This document shows, piece by piece, positions 22,486-33,042 of a stretch of 38,373 nucleotides of DNA. The DNA is taken from NCBI RefSeq assembly GCF_003385215.1, contig NZ_PQHW01000071.1, positions 1 through 38,373 of the forward strand, read 5' to 3'. The position numbers and the translations under genes were made by a program. Below the pieces are notes generated by a model that saw only the letters and a program-made list of their open reading frames with translations, had not been told where the DNA came from and ran no database searches. Position 1 is the stretch's first letter. Each line of letters opens with the position of its first letter. The stretch is from Amycolatopsis thermalba (GTDB lineage Bacteria; Actinomycetota; Actinomycetes; Mycobacteriales; Pseudonocardiaceae).

Positions 22486-25431
22486 GTGCCCCAGCCCACG
22501 AGCGGGGAGCGCGGTCGCAAGGCAGTGTCCCCGGCGGAGTCGCCTGTCGCACAGAGTAACGACGTCAGTGCGCAGGACAACGCGATCGGAGCATCGACCG
22601 GTGGTGAGCGCGGACGTCGGGTCCGTGGTCTCGCGAACTGGCGCGTCAACGCCAAGATCGCCGCGGTGGTCGCCGTGCCGACCGCCGCCGCGCTGTCCCT
22701 GGCCGGCCTGCGCGTGTACGACAGCTTCGAGACGATGACCGTCTACCAGCACGCCGAGCAACGCATCGACCTCAGCCAGAAGGTCGCCGCCGAGGTCGAC
22801 GCGCTGCAACGCGAGCGGGACGCGATGTCGGCGTGGATCGCCTCCGGCCGCCCGGCCGCCCGGACCGAACTGGACAACGCGATCCGAACCGCCGAGACCG
22901 CCGCCGACACCGTGCGCGGCGCCGTCAGCGAGGTCTCCGCGATCAGCGACCAGGCCACGTCCGCTCGCTACCAGCAGGGCCTCGCGCGCCTCGACGGCCT
23001 GAGCCAGCTGCGGTCCTCGGCCGGTGCCGCGGACTTCCCGAGCCTGGCTGCCCAGGCCGGCTACACCGGCGTCATCGACGCGCTGCAGCTGATCGCCGAC
23101 GAGTTCGACGCCGACGTCACCGACCAGGGCCTGCAGGACCGCCACGAGGCGCTCGGCTTCCTCGCCGACGCCAAGGAGTACTCCGCCCAGCAGAACTCCT
23201 ACCTGCGCAGCGCCGCGATCCGCGGCAAGTTCGACCCGGCCGAGCTGAAGAACCTCACGACCGCGCAGTCGAACCTGGTCGCCGCGATCGACCGGTTCAA
23301 CGCCGTCGCCACCCCGCAGGCCCAGCTGGACTACTCGACCACGCTGTCCGGCCCCCAGGTCTCGCAGCGGTTCACCCTGCAGCAGCTGGCGTTGCTGCGC
23401 GCCCAGGCGAACCCGCCGCTCGCGCTGGCCATCGACCCGGCCGCGGTGGCGCAGTCCTCGTCGGACACGCTCAACCTGATCAGCCAGGTGCAGAACCGGC
23501 TGCTCGCCGACGCCGCCACCTACACCGACGGCCTGATCAGCGTCCAGCAGCAAAACCTGCTGATCACGATCGCGATCATCCTCGCCGGGCTGCTGATCGT
23601 GCTCACGCTGATGTACGTGGTGGCCCGCTCCCTGATCCGGCCGCTGCGCACGCTGCGCTCGACCGCGCTGCAGGTCGCCGAGGTGCACCTGCCGGACGCG
23701 GTCGAGCGGATCATGCGCGAGGCCGACCCGGCCGCGGCCGCCGCCAAGGCGATCGAGCCGGTGCCGGTCCACACCACCGAGGAGATCGGGCAGGTCGCCC
23801 GTTCCTTCGACGTGGTGCACGGCCAGGCCGTGCGCCTCGCCGCCGAGCAGGCCCTGCTGCGCGAGAACGTCAACGGCATCTTCGTCAACCTCTCGCGCCG
23901 GTCGCAGCGCCTGGTCGAGCGCCAGCTCGCGGTGATCGACGTGCTGGAGGCCGACGAGCAGGACCCCGACCATCTCGCCAGCCTGTTCGAGCTGGACCAC
24001 CTGGCGACCCGGCTGCGCCGCAACGGCGAGAGCCTGCTGGTGCTCTCCGGCGCGGGCCTGAGCAAGTCGATGCCCAAACCGGTCTCCGCCGCGGACGTGA
24101 TCGGCGCGGCGGTGTCCGAGATCGAGCAGTACGCGCGGGTCGACGTCGGCGCGATCCCCGAGGTCGCCGTCCGCGGCCCGTCCGTGCACGACCTGGTGCA
24201 CCTGCTCGCCGAGCTGCTCGACAACGCCACCTACTTCTCCGAGCCGGAGACCAAGGTCAGCGTCCGGGCCGTGGTGACCCGCAAGAAGGCGCTCGCCGTG
24301 CAGATCACCGACCGCGGTGTCGGCATGTCGCCCGAGCAGATCGCCGAGGCCAACAGGCGCCTCGCCGACCCGCCGGACCTGGACGTGTCGGTGACCCGCC
24401 GGATGGGCCTGTACGTGGTCGCGCGACTGGCCCAGCGGCAGGGCATCGAGGTGCGGCTGCGGGAGAACGAGGACATCGACGGCGGGGTGATCGCCCGTGT
24501 CGTCGTGCCGCCGGACCTGCTCGGCCCGGTCGCGCCGGAGCCGATGCCGCGGCCGGCCGAGACGTCGTCGCCGAACCTGCCTCCGGTGCCGGCGCAGCGC
24601 ACGCCGTCGAACCTGGCGCGCCGCGAGCCCGCCCGGCGGCCGGACCAGGACCAGGCTCCGACCGGTGTGCTGCAACCGCTGGACCAGCCGATCAGCCTCG
24701 ACGACCTGGTCGCCGGCTCGTCCCACGCGGCCTACCTCAGCCGGGGCAAGCCGCGGGCCGAGGAACCGTCGTCGAACGGCTCCGCCCCGCCCCACGAGGA
24801 GCCGCCGAACCACTTCGGCTCACTGGCCCTGCCCCAGCGCGAGCCGCAGTACGTGCCGGTCACCGAGCAGCCGGCCGAGGAGCCGCCGCCGGTCACCGAG
24901 AGCATCTTCGACGACGACGTGCCCACCAAGCGGCTGCCGATCTACCAGTCGGTTGTGTCGAGGTGGTTCAGTGCGGAGGGGGAGGACCCCGCCTCGGTGA
25001 GCGGCGACCTGGAGGAGGAACCCGCACCCGCCGCCGAGGAAGCACCGGAGGCCGACGACAAAAACGCCGATCTTTGGCACAGTGTGTCCGATGAGGGCTG
25101 GCGCGCGGCGCAATCCCTGCTCGAGTCGCGGGAGGAGGAGATCACTCCGGCCGGACTGCCGAAGCGGGTGCCCAACGCGCACCTCGTCCCCGGATCGATC
25201 CCGGTGGGCGAGCCCGATGCCTTCACCGACACCACCGTCGGGCGGCCGGGGCAGGGCGCACTGGCCCGCTCCGCCGAGGCGGCGCGCGAACGGATGGCGA
25301 GCTTCCAGCGCGGCTACGTCAGTGGCCGTCACGCGCTGCAGGAGAACACGCCGGGCCCCTCTGACCAGGGCGACCCGGTGAGTGGCGGGGGAACCACCCC
25401 GCCGGACGAGGCAGTGAGGAGTGAGGAGTGA
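22486..25431 (+). CDS. cvnA: NIT-domain sensor histidine kinase of the conservon
   Basis: This is a 981-residue kinase. The N-terminal ~45 residues are polar. TM1 is about 58-78, then an extracellular nitrate/nitrite-sensing-type domain (about 85-345; ALQRERDAMSAWIASG), TM2 (about 358-380) and a HAMP-like segment. The phosphoacceptor-like region is LFELDHLATRLRRNGESLLVLSG (H505). The GHKL ATPase has N580 (ELLDNATYF) and DRGVGM (609-614). A long Pro/Glu-rich tail carries YQSVVSRWF (820-828). GTG 22486 is set by GGAAGGA (22471-22477). Its stop overlaps the roadblock gene by 4 nt (GTGA). In Streptomyces conservons CvnA is the membrane sensor that assembles with CvnB, C and D, like a eukaryotic G-protein-coupled receptor system. 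Confidence 0.95.
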   Translation: MPQPTSGERGRKAVSPAESPVAQSNDVSAQDNAIGASTGGERGRRVRGLANWRVNAKIAAVVAVPTAAALSLAGLRVYDSFETMTVYQHAEQRIDLSQKVAAEVDALQRERDAMSAWIASGRPAARTELDNAIRTAETAADTVRGAVSEVSAISDQATSARYQQGLARLDGLSQLRSSAGAADFPSLAAQAGYTGVIDALQLIADEFDADVTDQGLQDRHEALGFLADAKEYSAQQNSYLRSAAIRGKFDPAELKNLTTAQSNLVAAIDRFNAVATPQAQLDYSTTLSGPQVSQRFTLQQLALLRAQANPPLALAIDPAAVAQSSSDTLNLISQVQNRLLADAATYTDGLISVQQQNLLITIAIILAGLLIVLTLMYVVARSLIRPLRTLRSTALQVAEVHLPDAVERIMREADPAAAAAKAIEPVPVHTTEEIGQVARSFDVVHGQAVRLAAEQALLRENVNGIFVNLSRRSQRLVERQLAVIDVLEADEQDPDHLASLFELDHLATRLRRNGESLLVLSGAGLSKSMPKPVSAADVIGAAVSEIEQYARVDVGAIPEVAVRGPSVHDLVHLLAELLDNATYFSEPETKVSVRAVVTRKKALAVQITDRGVGMSPEQIAEANRRLADPPDLDVSVTRRMGLYVVARLAQRQGIEVRLRENEDIDGGVIARVVVPPDLLGPVAPEPMPRPAETSSPNLPPVPAQRTPSNLARREPARRPDQDQAPTGVLQPLDQPISLDDLVAGSSHAAYLSRGKPRAEEPSSNGSAPPHEEPPNHFGSLALPQREPQYVPVTEQPAEEPPPVTESIFDDDVPTKRLPIYQSVVSRWFSAEGEDPASVSGDLEEEPAPAAEEAPEADDKNADLWHSVSDEGWRAAQSLLESREEEITPAGLPKRVPNAHLVPGSIPVGEPDAFTDTTVGRPGQGALARSAEAARERMASFQRGYVSGRHALQENTPGPSDQGDPVSGGGTTPPDEAVRSEE

Positions 25432-25880
25432 CACGGGCGGGATCGCTGCAGCCGGGAGGTTCCACGCCGCAGGCGCCGAGGAACGGCTTCGCGTGGCTGA
25501 TCACGGACTTCGTGCACCGGGTACCCGGTGCGGCGCACGCGGTCGTGGTGTCGGCGGACGGGCTGCTGCTGGCCGCGTCGCGGGGGCTGCCGAAGGACCG
25601 CGCGGACCAGCTGGCCGCGGTGGCGTCGGGGCTGACCAGCCTGGCGCGGGGCGCGTCGAAGGTGTTCGAGGGCGGGCCCGTGGCGCAGACGGTGGTCGAG
25701 ATGGCCAACGGCTTCCTGTTCCTCATGTCCGTGTCGGACGGCTCCTGCCTGGCGGTTCTGGGGTCGCCCGACAGTGACATCGGCCTCGTGGTGTATGAGA
25801 TGACGCTTCTGGTGGATCGGGTCGGTCAGCAGATGACACCCGAGATGCGGGCACAGCTCCAAGGAGCCGCGCGCGGTTGA
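25428..25880 (+). CDS. cvnB: roadblock/LC7 protein of the conservon (first copy)
   Basis: This 150-residue protein is one roadblock/LC7 domain: [60 protein letters not shown], followed by the VVEMANGFLFLMSVSDGSCLAVL sheet. Roadblock proteins bind small GTPases, and in bacteria (MglB) they act as GTPase-activating partners. GTG 25428 overlaps the kinase stop by 4 nt. Its core is nearly identical to the second copy at 27341, but it has a 14-residue longer N-terminal extension (MTRAGSLQPGGSTPQ...). Confidence 0.95.
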   Translation: MTRAGSLQPGGSTPQAPRNGFAWLITDFVHRVPGAAHAVVVSADGLLLAASRGLPKDRADQLAAVASGLTSLARGASKVFEGGPVAQTVVEMANGFLFLMSVSDGSCLAVLGSPDSDIGLVVYEMTLLVDRVGQQMTPEMRAQLQGAARG

Positions 25881-25906
25881 GCGCGCCGGGCACGAGAGGG
25901 ACTGCA

Positions 25907-26623
25907 GTGGACGGTGCTCAGCCGACGGGCGTGGGCTCGGGACGGCTGGACGACGACGCCGAAACCGCCTGGCCGGATGAGGCGCAGGCGGCGCGGACCG
26001 AGGACTGGACCACGTTCCGGGCCAAGGTCGACCGCGCCTGGCGCCTGCGCCGGGCGGCGGCGGGCGAGAAGCGGTCCAGTACCCTGAGCGACCCCGAGCC
26101 ACCGGGCTACGGGGCGACCGAATACCCGGAGATCTCCGGCGACCGGCTCATGTCCGGTCCCGCGGCGGACCTGTTCGGCGACTCGGGCGGGCCGCTGGCC
26201 CCGGCCGGTCAGCTGCCGTCCGGACCCGCCGCGGAGAGCCACCCCAGCTTCCCGCCGGTCCCGGCGCCGGTGGCGGCGGAGGAGACCTCCGGTCTGGTCC
26301 GGCCGTACTTCCGGACGCGCGGGCGGACACGTCCCAGCTACGATCTGGCGATCGAAGCACTCGTCTCGACCAGCGAGCGGGGACGGATGCTCGACCGGGT
26401 GCGGGTGCCCGAGCACCGGTCCATCTGCGGCCTGTGCCTGGACACGCGCTCCGTGGCCGAGGTGGCGGCGTACCTGCGCATGCCGCTGGGGGTCGCGCGG
26501 GTGCTGATCGGCGACGCCGTCGATCTCGGCCTGGTCCTGGTCCATTCCACGACGTCGGTCGTCGGCGATCGTCCCAGTATCGAGTTCATGGAGAGGGTGC
26601 TCAGTGGGCTTCGGAGAATTTGA
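25907..26623 (+). CDS. cvnC: DUF742 protein of the conservon (first copy)
   Basis: This is a 238-residue protein. The first ~125 residues are low-complexity Gly/Pro/Asp/Ala. The DUF742 domain follows: LVRPYFRTRGRTRPSYDLAIEALVST, then the Cys-containing HRSICGLCLDTRSVAEVAAYLRMPLGVARVLIGDAVDLGLVLVH, which predicts a winged-helix fold. The start is uncertain. GTG 25907 has GAGAGGG 6 nt upstream; TTG 25877, overlapping the roadblock stop and 10 nt after AAGGAG, would add 10 residues. Its 3' end overlaps the GTPase gene by 20 nt. DUF742 proteins are always found with roadblock and GTPase genes in conservons; the biochemical role is unknown. Confidence 0.92.
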   Translation: MDGAQPTGVGSGRLDDDAETAWPDEAQAARTEDWTTFRAKVDRAWRLRRAAAGEKRSSTLSDPEPPGYGATEYPEISGDRLMSGPAADLFGDSGGPLAPAGQLPSGPAAESHPSFPPVPAPVAAEETSGLVRPYFRTRGRTRPSYDLAIEALVSTSERGRMLDRVRVPEHRSICGLCLDTRSVAEVAAYLRMPLGVARVLIGDAVDLGLVLVHSTTSVVGDRPSIEFMERVLSGLRRI

Positions 26624-27212
26624 CTCCGACGCGAACACGTCGGCCGCGACGGGACCGACGCAGTCGGCCAAGATCGTGGTCGCCGGCGGCTTCGGTGCGG
26701 GCAAGACGACCCTGGTCAGCGCGGTCTCGGAGATCGATCCGCTGACCACCGAGGCGGTGATGACCGAGGCCAGCGTGTCGGTGGACGACACGACCGCCAC
26801 CCCGAACAAGGTGACGACGACGGTCGCGATGGACTTCGGCCGGCTCTCGCTCGGCGACGACCTCGTGCTCTACGTCTTCGGCACGCCGGGGCAGCACCGG
26901 TTCTGGTTCATGTGGGACGACCTCGCGGTGGGGGCGATCGGCGCGGTCGTGCTGGTCGACACGCGGCGGCTGGCGGACGCCTTCCCCTCGATCGACTTCT
27001 TCGAGAACCGGAAGCTGCCCTACATCGTGGCGATCAACTGCTTCGACCGGCTGCTGCACCACCAGATCGAGGACGTCCGCCACGCGCTGACGATCTCCGA
27101 GTCGGTGCCGATCATCGCCTGCGACGCGCGGGAGAAGGAGTCGGCCAAGCAGGTGCTGATCACGGTCGTGGAGCACGCGATCAACCGGGACCGCGCGTTA
27201 CAACCGGGGTGA
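26604..27212 (+). CDS. cvnD: conservon Ras-like GTPase
   Basis: This is a 202-residue G-protein. P-loop GGFGAGKTT is at 28-36 and the DFGR strand at 77-80. Switch II GTPGQHRF is at 93-100, NCFD at 145-148 replaces the usual NKxD base-recognition motif, and CDARE at 173-177 stands for G5. GTG 26604 follows GAGAGG and lies inside the DUF742 gene, so translation is coupled. This is the only GTPase in the window, although two roadblock/DUF742 pairs and two kinases surround it. Expected to be the switch of the signalling complex. Confidence 0.95.
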   Translation: MGFGEFDSDANTSAATGPTQSAKIVVAGGFGAGKTTLVSAVSEIDPLTTEAVMTEASVSVDDTTATPNKVTTTVAMDFGRLSLGDDLVLYVFGTPGQHRFWFMWDDLAVGAIGAVVLVDTRRLADAFPSIDFFENRKLPYIVAINCFDRLLHHQIEDVRHALTISESVPIIACDAREKESAKQVLITVVEHAINRDRALQPG

Positions 27213-27340
27213 TCGGGTAACCGTGCCGCCGGAAGGGTGAATCGATGTGAGATCACCCCGCACGGCAGGCCACCAGGGCCGGGTTCGGCAATACCCTGGT
27301 CGGAATAATCGCAAAACAGGCTCGACCGGTGAGGAGGCAC

Positions 27341-27766
27341 ATGACGGCATCGGCACAGCAGTCGAGCGGCTTCGGCTTCGGCTGGCTGATCACCGACTTC
27401 GTGCGACGGGTCCCCGGCGCGGCACACGCCGTGGTCGTCTCCGCCGACGGTCTGTTGCTGGCCGGGTCGGAGGGGCTGCCCAAGGACCGGGCCGACCAGC
27501 TGGCCGCGGTCGCGTCCGGGCTGGTGAGCCTCACCTCCGGTGCCGCGCGGTGCTTCGAAGCGGGCTTCGTGAACCAGACGGTGGTCGAGATGGAGCGCGG
27601 GTACCTGTTCCTGATGGGGATCAGCGACGGGTCGAGCCTGGCCGTGCTGGCGGCGCCGAACTCCGACATCGGGACGGTCGCGTACGAGATGACGCTGCTG
27701 GTGGACCGGGTCGGGATGCAGATGACGCCGGAGCTGCGCAGCCAGCTCCAGGGTGGCGTGCGCTGA
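27341..27766 (+). CDS. cvnB: roadblock/LC7 protein (second copy)
   Basis: This 141-residue roadblock protein is closely similar to the first copy over the whole domain ([62 protein letters not shown]). ATG 27341 is preceded by GAGGAGG at ideal distance. It is 128 bp from the GTPase gene, so it probably has its own promoter or is expressed less tightly with the first set. Its TGA shares an A with the ATG of the next DUF742 gene. Differences from copy 1 cluster in the surface helix ([26 protein letters not shown]), which could change GTPase or kinase choice. Confidence 0.95.
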   Translation: MTASAQQSSGFGFGWLITDFVRRVPGAAHAVVVSADGLLLAGSEGLPKDRADQLAAVASGLVSLTSGAARCFEAGFVNQTVVEMERGYLFLMGISDGSSLAVLAAPNSDIGTVAYEMTLLVDRVGMQMTPELRSQLQGGVR

Positions 27767-28638
27767 TGCGGGGACTTTCGCAGGGGGCGGGCCGCCCCGG
27801 GGCCGACGCGTGGGACCGGCTGCACCAGGGCACCGACCGCGAGGGGATCGACTCGCCGGCGCGGTTCGTGCTGACGAAGAAGCCGGTGGTGCTGCCGGTA
27901 CGCACCCCCGTCCGGACGACGCCCGGTGTGGGGCGGACGGCTTCGGTGCGGAGCGGGGTTGAGACCGGCGCGGGTTCGCGGGTCGGCGCGCGGAGTGGCG
28001 CTGGTGCGCGGAGCGGTGCTGAGGCCGGCGCGGGTGCCGGTTCGCGGGCTGGTTTTGAGGCCGGCCCCGGGGTCGCCCCTGCGGCCGACGCTCGTGCTGG
28101 TGCCGCTGCGCGGGCTGGGCTAGGCGCTGGAGCGCGGGGCGGTCTCGATACCGGCTCGGGCTTGGAAGCCGGGGCGGCCGTCGGCGTTGGTGCCGGGGCT
28201 GCTGCTGCGACCCGCGCTCGCGGTGGGACTGGGGCCGGCTTCGTCGCCGGCGGCGGGGTGCCGCCCTCGCAGTCGAGGGGCTCGGAGGCGTCCGTGCGGA
28301 CGCGGATGATCATGCGCCCCTACGCCCGTACCGGCGGCCGCACCCGGCCGGACTACGAGCTGGCGCTCGAGGCGCTGGTGTCGACCACCGACCGGGGTCG
28401 CGTGCCGCAGGCCGTGACCGGCGTGCAGCACCGTCGGATCTGCTGCCTGTGCGCCGAGCCGCGGTCGATCGCGGAGATCGCCGCGTACCTGGATCTGCCG
28501 CTCAACGTGGTGAAGGTGCTGGTCAGCGACCTGGACAACGCCGGGCTGGTGCTGATCCACCAGTCCGGGCTGTCCTTCGGCGACCGCTCGTCGCGCGAGT
28601 TCATGAACCGGGTGCTGCAAGGCCTGCGGCGGCTCTGA
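27766..28638 (+). CDS. cvnC: DUF742 protein with long Ala/Gly-rich linker (second copy)
   Basis: This is a 290-residue protein. A short N-terminal segment (1-60) precedes an Ala/Gly/Arg-rich low-complexity linker (about 65-165, repeated GAG/RAG/GAR words). The DUF742 domain starts at MRPYARTGGRTRPDYELALEALVST and contains HRRICCLCAEPRSIAEIAAYLDLPLNVVKVLVSDLDNAGLVLIH. ATG 27766 overlaps the preceding stop by one base (TGATG). The linker differs completely from that of copy 1 and looks like recent expansion of GC-rich codons. No GTPase gene follows, unlike in a complete conservon. A convergent gene ends 43 bp beyond. Confidence 0.93.
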   Translation: MRGLSQGAGRPGADAWDRLHQGTDREGIDSPARFVLTKKPVVLPVRTPVRTTPGVGRTASVRSGVETGAGSRVGARSGAGARSGAEAGAGAGSRAGFEAGPGVAPAADARAGAAARAGLGAGARGGLDTGSGLEAGAAVGVGAGAAAATRARGGTGAGFVAGGGVPPSQSRGSEASVRTRMIMRPYARTGGRTRPDYELALEALVSTTDRGRVPQAVTGVQHRRICCLCAEPRSIAEIAAYLDLPLNVVKVLVSDLDNAGLVLIHQSGLSFGDRSSREFMNRVLQGLRRL

Positions 28639-28680
28639 CTCCGTCGTGGGTGCTGCCCGCGAGCCCGAAAAACCCAACCC

Positions 28681-30915
28681 TCAGTCGTCCACCAGGGCGG
28701 CTGAGGTGATCCGGTGCAGCGGGTACCGCTCGTCGTCGCTGCCGATCAGTACGCCGCCTCCCACCTGGGTCGGCCTGACGATTCGCTGGCTGGCCGTTCC
28801 GTGGGCGTCCACGTAGCCGATCCACACCTCGCGCCGTTCGCGGTGGGCTCGTGCCAGCAGCGCCATCGTGGCCGCCGTGTCCGAACCCCCACCGCCACCC
28901 GGCAGGCGCACGGCCGCCCCCTTGCGGCTCGCCGCCGCGCGGTCGAGCGCCCGGACGTGCGCGACCACCGACGCGGCCTGCTCGCCGGTCAACCCGGCCG
29001 GCTCGGGCACCACCCGCCGCGCCGCACGTGGCCGCGCGGGCACCCGCCGTCCCGCCGGGCGCAGGTCCATCACCCGCCCGTCCGGCCCCTCCGCCGCCGG
29101 GGCGAAACCGGCCGCCCGCAACCCGTCCAGCACCTCGGCCAGCGGATACGGGCTGACCAGCACCGTCGGCGCGATCTTGCGCAGCTCGTACTCGCCGGAC
29201 ACCGAGTTGCCCATCACCTCCGCGAGCAGCACCTCGTCGTCACACCGCAGGAACGAGCCCGCCGCCCCGCCACGCAGCCTGCCGTGCCGCCGCGCGACGT
29301 CGTCGATCAAGTACGTCAGCGACTGCGGCACCTCGGTCGCCGACCGCTTCCGGAACAGCTCGTGCAGCTCGTCGGCGGTCCGGCCGGTGTCCAGCGCCCG
29401 CCGCACCGACGCCTCCGTGATCCGGTAGACCGTCGCGTGCCCGGCGGACTCGACGTCGGCCACCGCGGCGATCTCCGCGGCCAGGTCCATTTCCAGCGGC
29501 CCCGGCGCCACCACCGTCAGATCGGCCTGCACCAGCACGTGCCCGATGGGCTTGGGCATCGCGTCGTACACCGCGTTCAGCGCGCCCGCGCGATCCCCGT
29601 CCACCAGCGCCCCGGCCGCCGTGGTCAGCGCACCCAGCGCGATCACGCCCAGCGCCGACGCCTCGGCGAATGTCCACCGCACCATCTCGTCCCGCAACCG
29701 CCCGCCCCGGCGCGGCGCCCGCCACGCGAGCAGCTCGACCAGGTCGTCCGCGCCGTGCACACCGGCGCCGCGCGGCAGCTCGGCCAGCGTCCCCAGCACC
29801 TGCCGCCGCACCGCGGGCGCGAGCGGCCGCCGCAGGTCGTCGGACAGCGGGACGATCGGCTTGTCCTTCGCGTCGCGCTGACCGACCAGCGCGGGCAGCC
29901 GCGGCAGGTCCAGCCACGCCTCGGCGAGGATGACCCACCGCTGCGCCGGCTCGGACGCCAGCCACGAATCGGCCAGCGTCGTCGGCACCCACTCCGGGCT
30001 GGTGCTCTGGCTGTCCGCGACCAGCCCGGCCGCCACCGCCAGCTCGGCCAGCAGCGTCGCGCGGTTGTCGTCGGTGTCCAGTTCGCGGGCCAGCTTCCGC
30101 AGCTCACGCACCCCGAGACCGCCAGACTTCAGCACCGGTGGCGGCTGTTCCGACCACTGCGTGAGCAGCGATTCGGTCTGCCGCAGGAACTCCATCGCCT
30201 CGCCCGCGGCCGCCGCGTCCACTGTGGACTGCTGGTGCGGCTTGGTGGGCAGCTCCGGTTCCCGCAACGCCTTGGGCGAGCAGATCCGGCCGCCGCGCAG
30301 CGCGATCGCCACCTCGCGGGGAAGCTCGACCGTGTCGTCCTCGCGGCGCAGCAGCAGTCCGCGGGCGAGCAGCTTCTGCACCGGTTTCGCGTCCGCGGCC
30401 AGCGACGGTTCGGCCGCCGCGTCCCGGGTGCGCCCGATGGGCGGACCGGCGGCGAGGGCGCCGAGCAGCCCGCGTTCGTCGTCGCCGACCTCGGCGAGCG
30501 CGGACTCGACGTCCAGGCCGGGCGCGGACGCGCCGAGCCCGGCCGGGAACGGCCCGGCCAGCTCGCGCGCGGCGGGGATCACGCGGACCGCGTCGTCGTC
30601 GCCCCAGGCCAGCACCCGCGAGCGCAGCCGGTCCACGGCGGACCGGACGTCGGCGCCGACCAGTTCGGCGACTCGGGCGAGCGGGACGGCTTCGGTGTCG
30701 GCGTCGGCGACCAGCAGCGCGTCGAGCACGGAAAGGGTGAAGGTGTCCAGGTCCTCCATCGCCCTGGCGACCGATCCGGGGGTGCCGGCGCGGGTGGCCA
30801 GCACGGTGCTGTCGGACGGCGGCGGGGTCGCCAGGTCGCGCCTGGCCTGCAGGAGCACGCCCAGCTCGTCGTCGGACGCGGACCGCAGCCAGTCCGCCAG
30901 GGAGGTCGCGGGCAT
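28681..30915 (-). CDS. helicase-associated protein with WYL-like C-terminus (Rv0862c-like)
   Basis: This is a 744-residue protein starting [33 protein letters not shown]. It is mostly helical, with repeated winged-helix-like segments in the first 550 residues. The C-terminus [51 protein letters not shown] has the strand pattern of a WYL domain. Databases usually label this type 'helicase-associated domain'; in M. tuberculosis it sits next to ercc3. It probably partners the XPB helicase at 12157-13794, here 15 kb away. TATCCT at 30929-30924 (minus strand) lies 8 nt before the ATG and no Shine-Dalgarno is seen, so translation may be leaderless. GTG 30918 is an alternative start. Confidence 0.85.
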   Translation of the reverse strand: MPATSLADWLRSASDDELGVLLQARRDLATPPPSDSTVLATRAGTPGSVARAMEDLDTFTLSVLDALLVADADTEAVPLARVAELVGADVRSAVDRLRSRVLAWGDDDAVRVIPAARELAGPFPAGLGASAPGLDVESALAEVGDDERGLLGALAAGPPIGRTRDAAAEPSLAADAKPVQKLLARGLLLRREDDTVELPREVAIALRGGRICSPKALREPELPTKPHQQSTVDAAAAGEAMEFLRQTESLLTQWSEQPPPVLKSGGLGVRELRKLARELDTDDNRATLLAELAVAAGLVADSQSTSPEWVPTTLADSWLASEPAQRWVILAEAWLDLPRLPALVGQRDAKDKPIVPLSDDLRRPLAPAVRRQVLGTLAELPRGAGVHGADDLVELLAWRAPRRGGRLRDEMVRWTFAEASALGVIALGALTTAAGALVDGDRAGALNAVYDAMPKPIGHVLVQADLTVVAPGPLEMDLAAEIAAVADVESAGHATVYRITEASVRRALDTGRTADELHELFRKRSATEVPQSLTYLIDDVARRHGRLRGGAAGSFLRCDDEVLLAEVMGNSVSGEYELRKIAPTVLVSPYPLAEVLDGLRAAGFAPAAEGPDGRVMDLRPAGRRVPARPRAARRVVPEPAGLTGEQAASVVAHVRALDRAAASRKGAAVRLPGGGGGSDTAATMALLARAHRERREVWIGYVDAHGTASQRIVRPTQVGGGVLIGSDDERYPLHRITSAALVDD

Positions 30916-31003
30916 CACAGGTGAGGATACCTGCCCTGACCATCGGGTTCGGGTGGCTGTGAGGCAAACTGGGAACCGTAGGTGCCGAGCACTGGAGGAT
31001 GAA

Positions 31004-31192
31004 GTGGCGAAGGGCGACAAGGACAAGAAGAGCGGTCGTATCGACCCCACCTGGCCGCATCTGCCGGACGGCGAGCACCCGGTCACCGAGCTCTCGGCGG
31101 ACCGCCAGGGCGCGCTGTCGCCGTTCGGGAACGTGACGTTCCCGCTCGACACCGTGCCGTACGTGCACCCCGAGACCGAGATCAACAAGTAG
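31004..31192 (+). CDS. conserved 62-residue protein
   Basis: This 62-residue protein starts at GTG 31004 after GGAGGA (30994-30999). It has a Lys/Asp-rich start ([12 protein letters not shown]) and then [50 protein letters not shown], with no membrane segment or Cys. It is divergent from the helicase-associated gene and 19 bp before the malic enzyme. Its position corresponds to Rv0863 in the mycobacterial block, a comparison made from memory. Function unknown. The composition and clean Shine-Dalgarno support a real gene. Confidence 0.75.
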   Translation: MAKGDKDKKSGRIDPTWPHLPDGEHPVTELSADRQGALSPFGNVTFPLDTVPYVHPETEINK

Positions 31193-31211
31193 ACAGCAGG
31201 GGGTTACTGCC

Positions 31212-32605
<1,394 letters not shown>

Positions 32606-32606
<1 letters not shown>

Positions 32607-33028
32607 TGAGCCGCGCCGTCGAGGAGTCGAACCGGCGGATGCTGCGGGCCCGCGACGCGATGGACCGCGCCTACGCGCAGCCCCTCGACGTCGCGGCCCT
32701 GGCCCGGATGGTGCACGTCTCGGAGGCGCACTTCATCCGCACGTTCCGCGCCACTTTCGGCGAGACGCCGCACCGGTACCTGCAGCGGCGGCGGGTGGAG
32801 CGGTCGATGTTCATGCTGCGGGAGAGCGATCGCAGCATCACCGACATCTGCCTCGCCGTGGGGTTCACCAGCCTGGGCACGTTCAGCCGCACGTTCCGCG
32901 AGATCGTCGGGCAGTCGCCGTCGGAGTACCGCGCCGGCGGCGCAGGGGCGGTGGCGGCGCCCACGTGCTTCGCGATGGCCTGGACGCGACCGAGCAGTTT
33001 CGGAGAAGCCAGGGGCGGGGCCGGCTGA
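32606..33028 (+). CDS. AraC-family DNA-binding protein (HTH domain only)
   Basis: This 140-residue protein consists almost entirely of the AraC double helix-turn-helix: AMDRAYAQPLDVAALARMVHVSEAHFIRTFRATFGETPHRYLQRRRVERSMFMLRESDRSITDICLAVGFTSLGTFSRTFREIVGQSPSEYR. A short Ala/Gly tail follows. It has no ligand domain. ATG 32606 overlaps the malic enzyme stop by one base. The VOC gene follows 14 bp downstream; AraC/VOC pairs like this are frequent in actinobacteria, which suggests the regulator controls the VOC gene. Confidence 0.92.
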
Positions 33029-33029
33029 T

Positions 33030-33035
33030 TAGCGT
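33030..33035 (+). promoter_or_regulatory. -10 element of a possible leaderless VOC transcript
   Basis: TAGCGT ends 7 nt before ATG 33043 and no Shine-Dalgarno is present in the GC-rich stretch between. It fits a transcription start at or next to the start codon, giving the VOC gene its own promoter inside the AraC-VOC pair. Confidence 0.4.
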
Positions 33036-33042
33036 TGCGGGC

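Noticed and set aside
22405..24813. 802-aa frame opposite the conservon kinase
   Set aside because: Antisense shadow; amino-acid content typical of reversed GC-rich codons.
28714..30924. 736-aa forward frame opposite the helicase-associated gene
   Set aside because: Gln/Arg/His-rich shadow without a domain; the reverse gene is coherent from start to WYL-like end.
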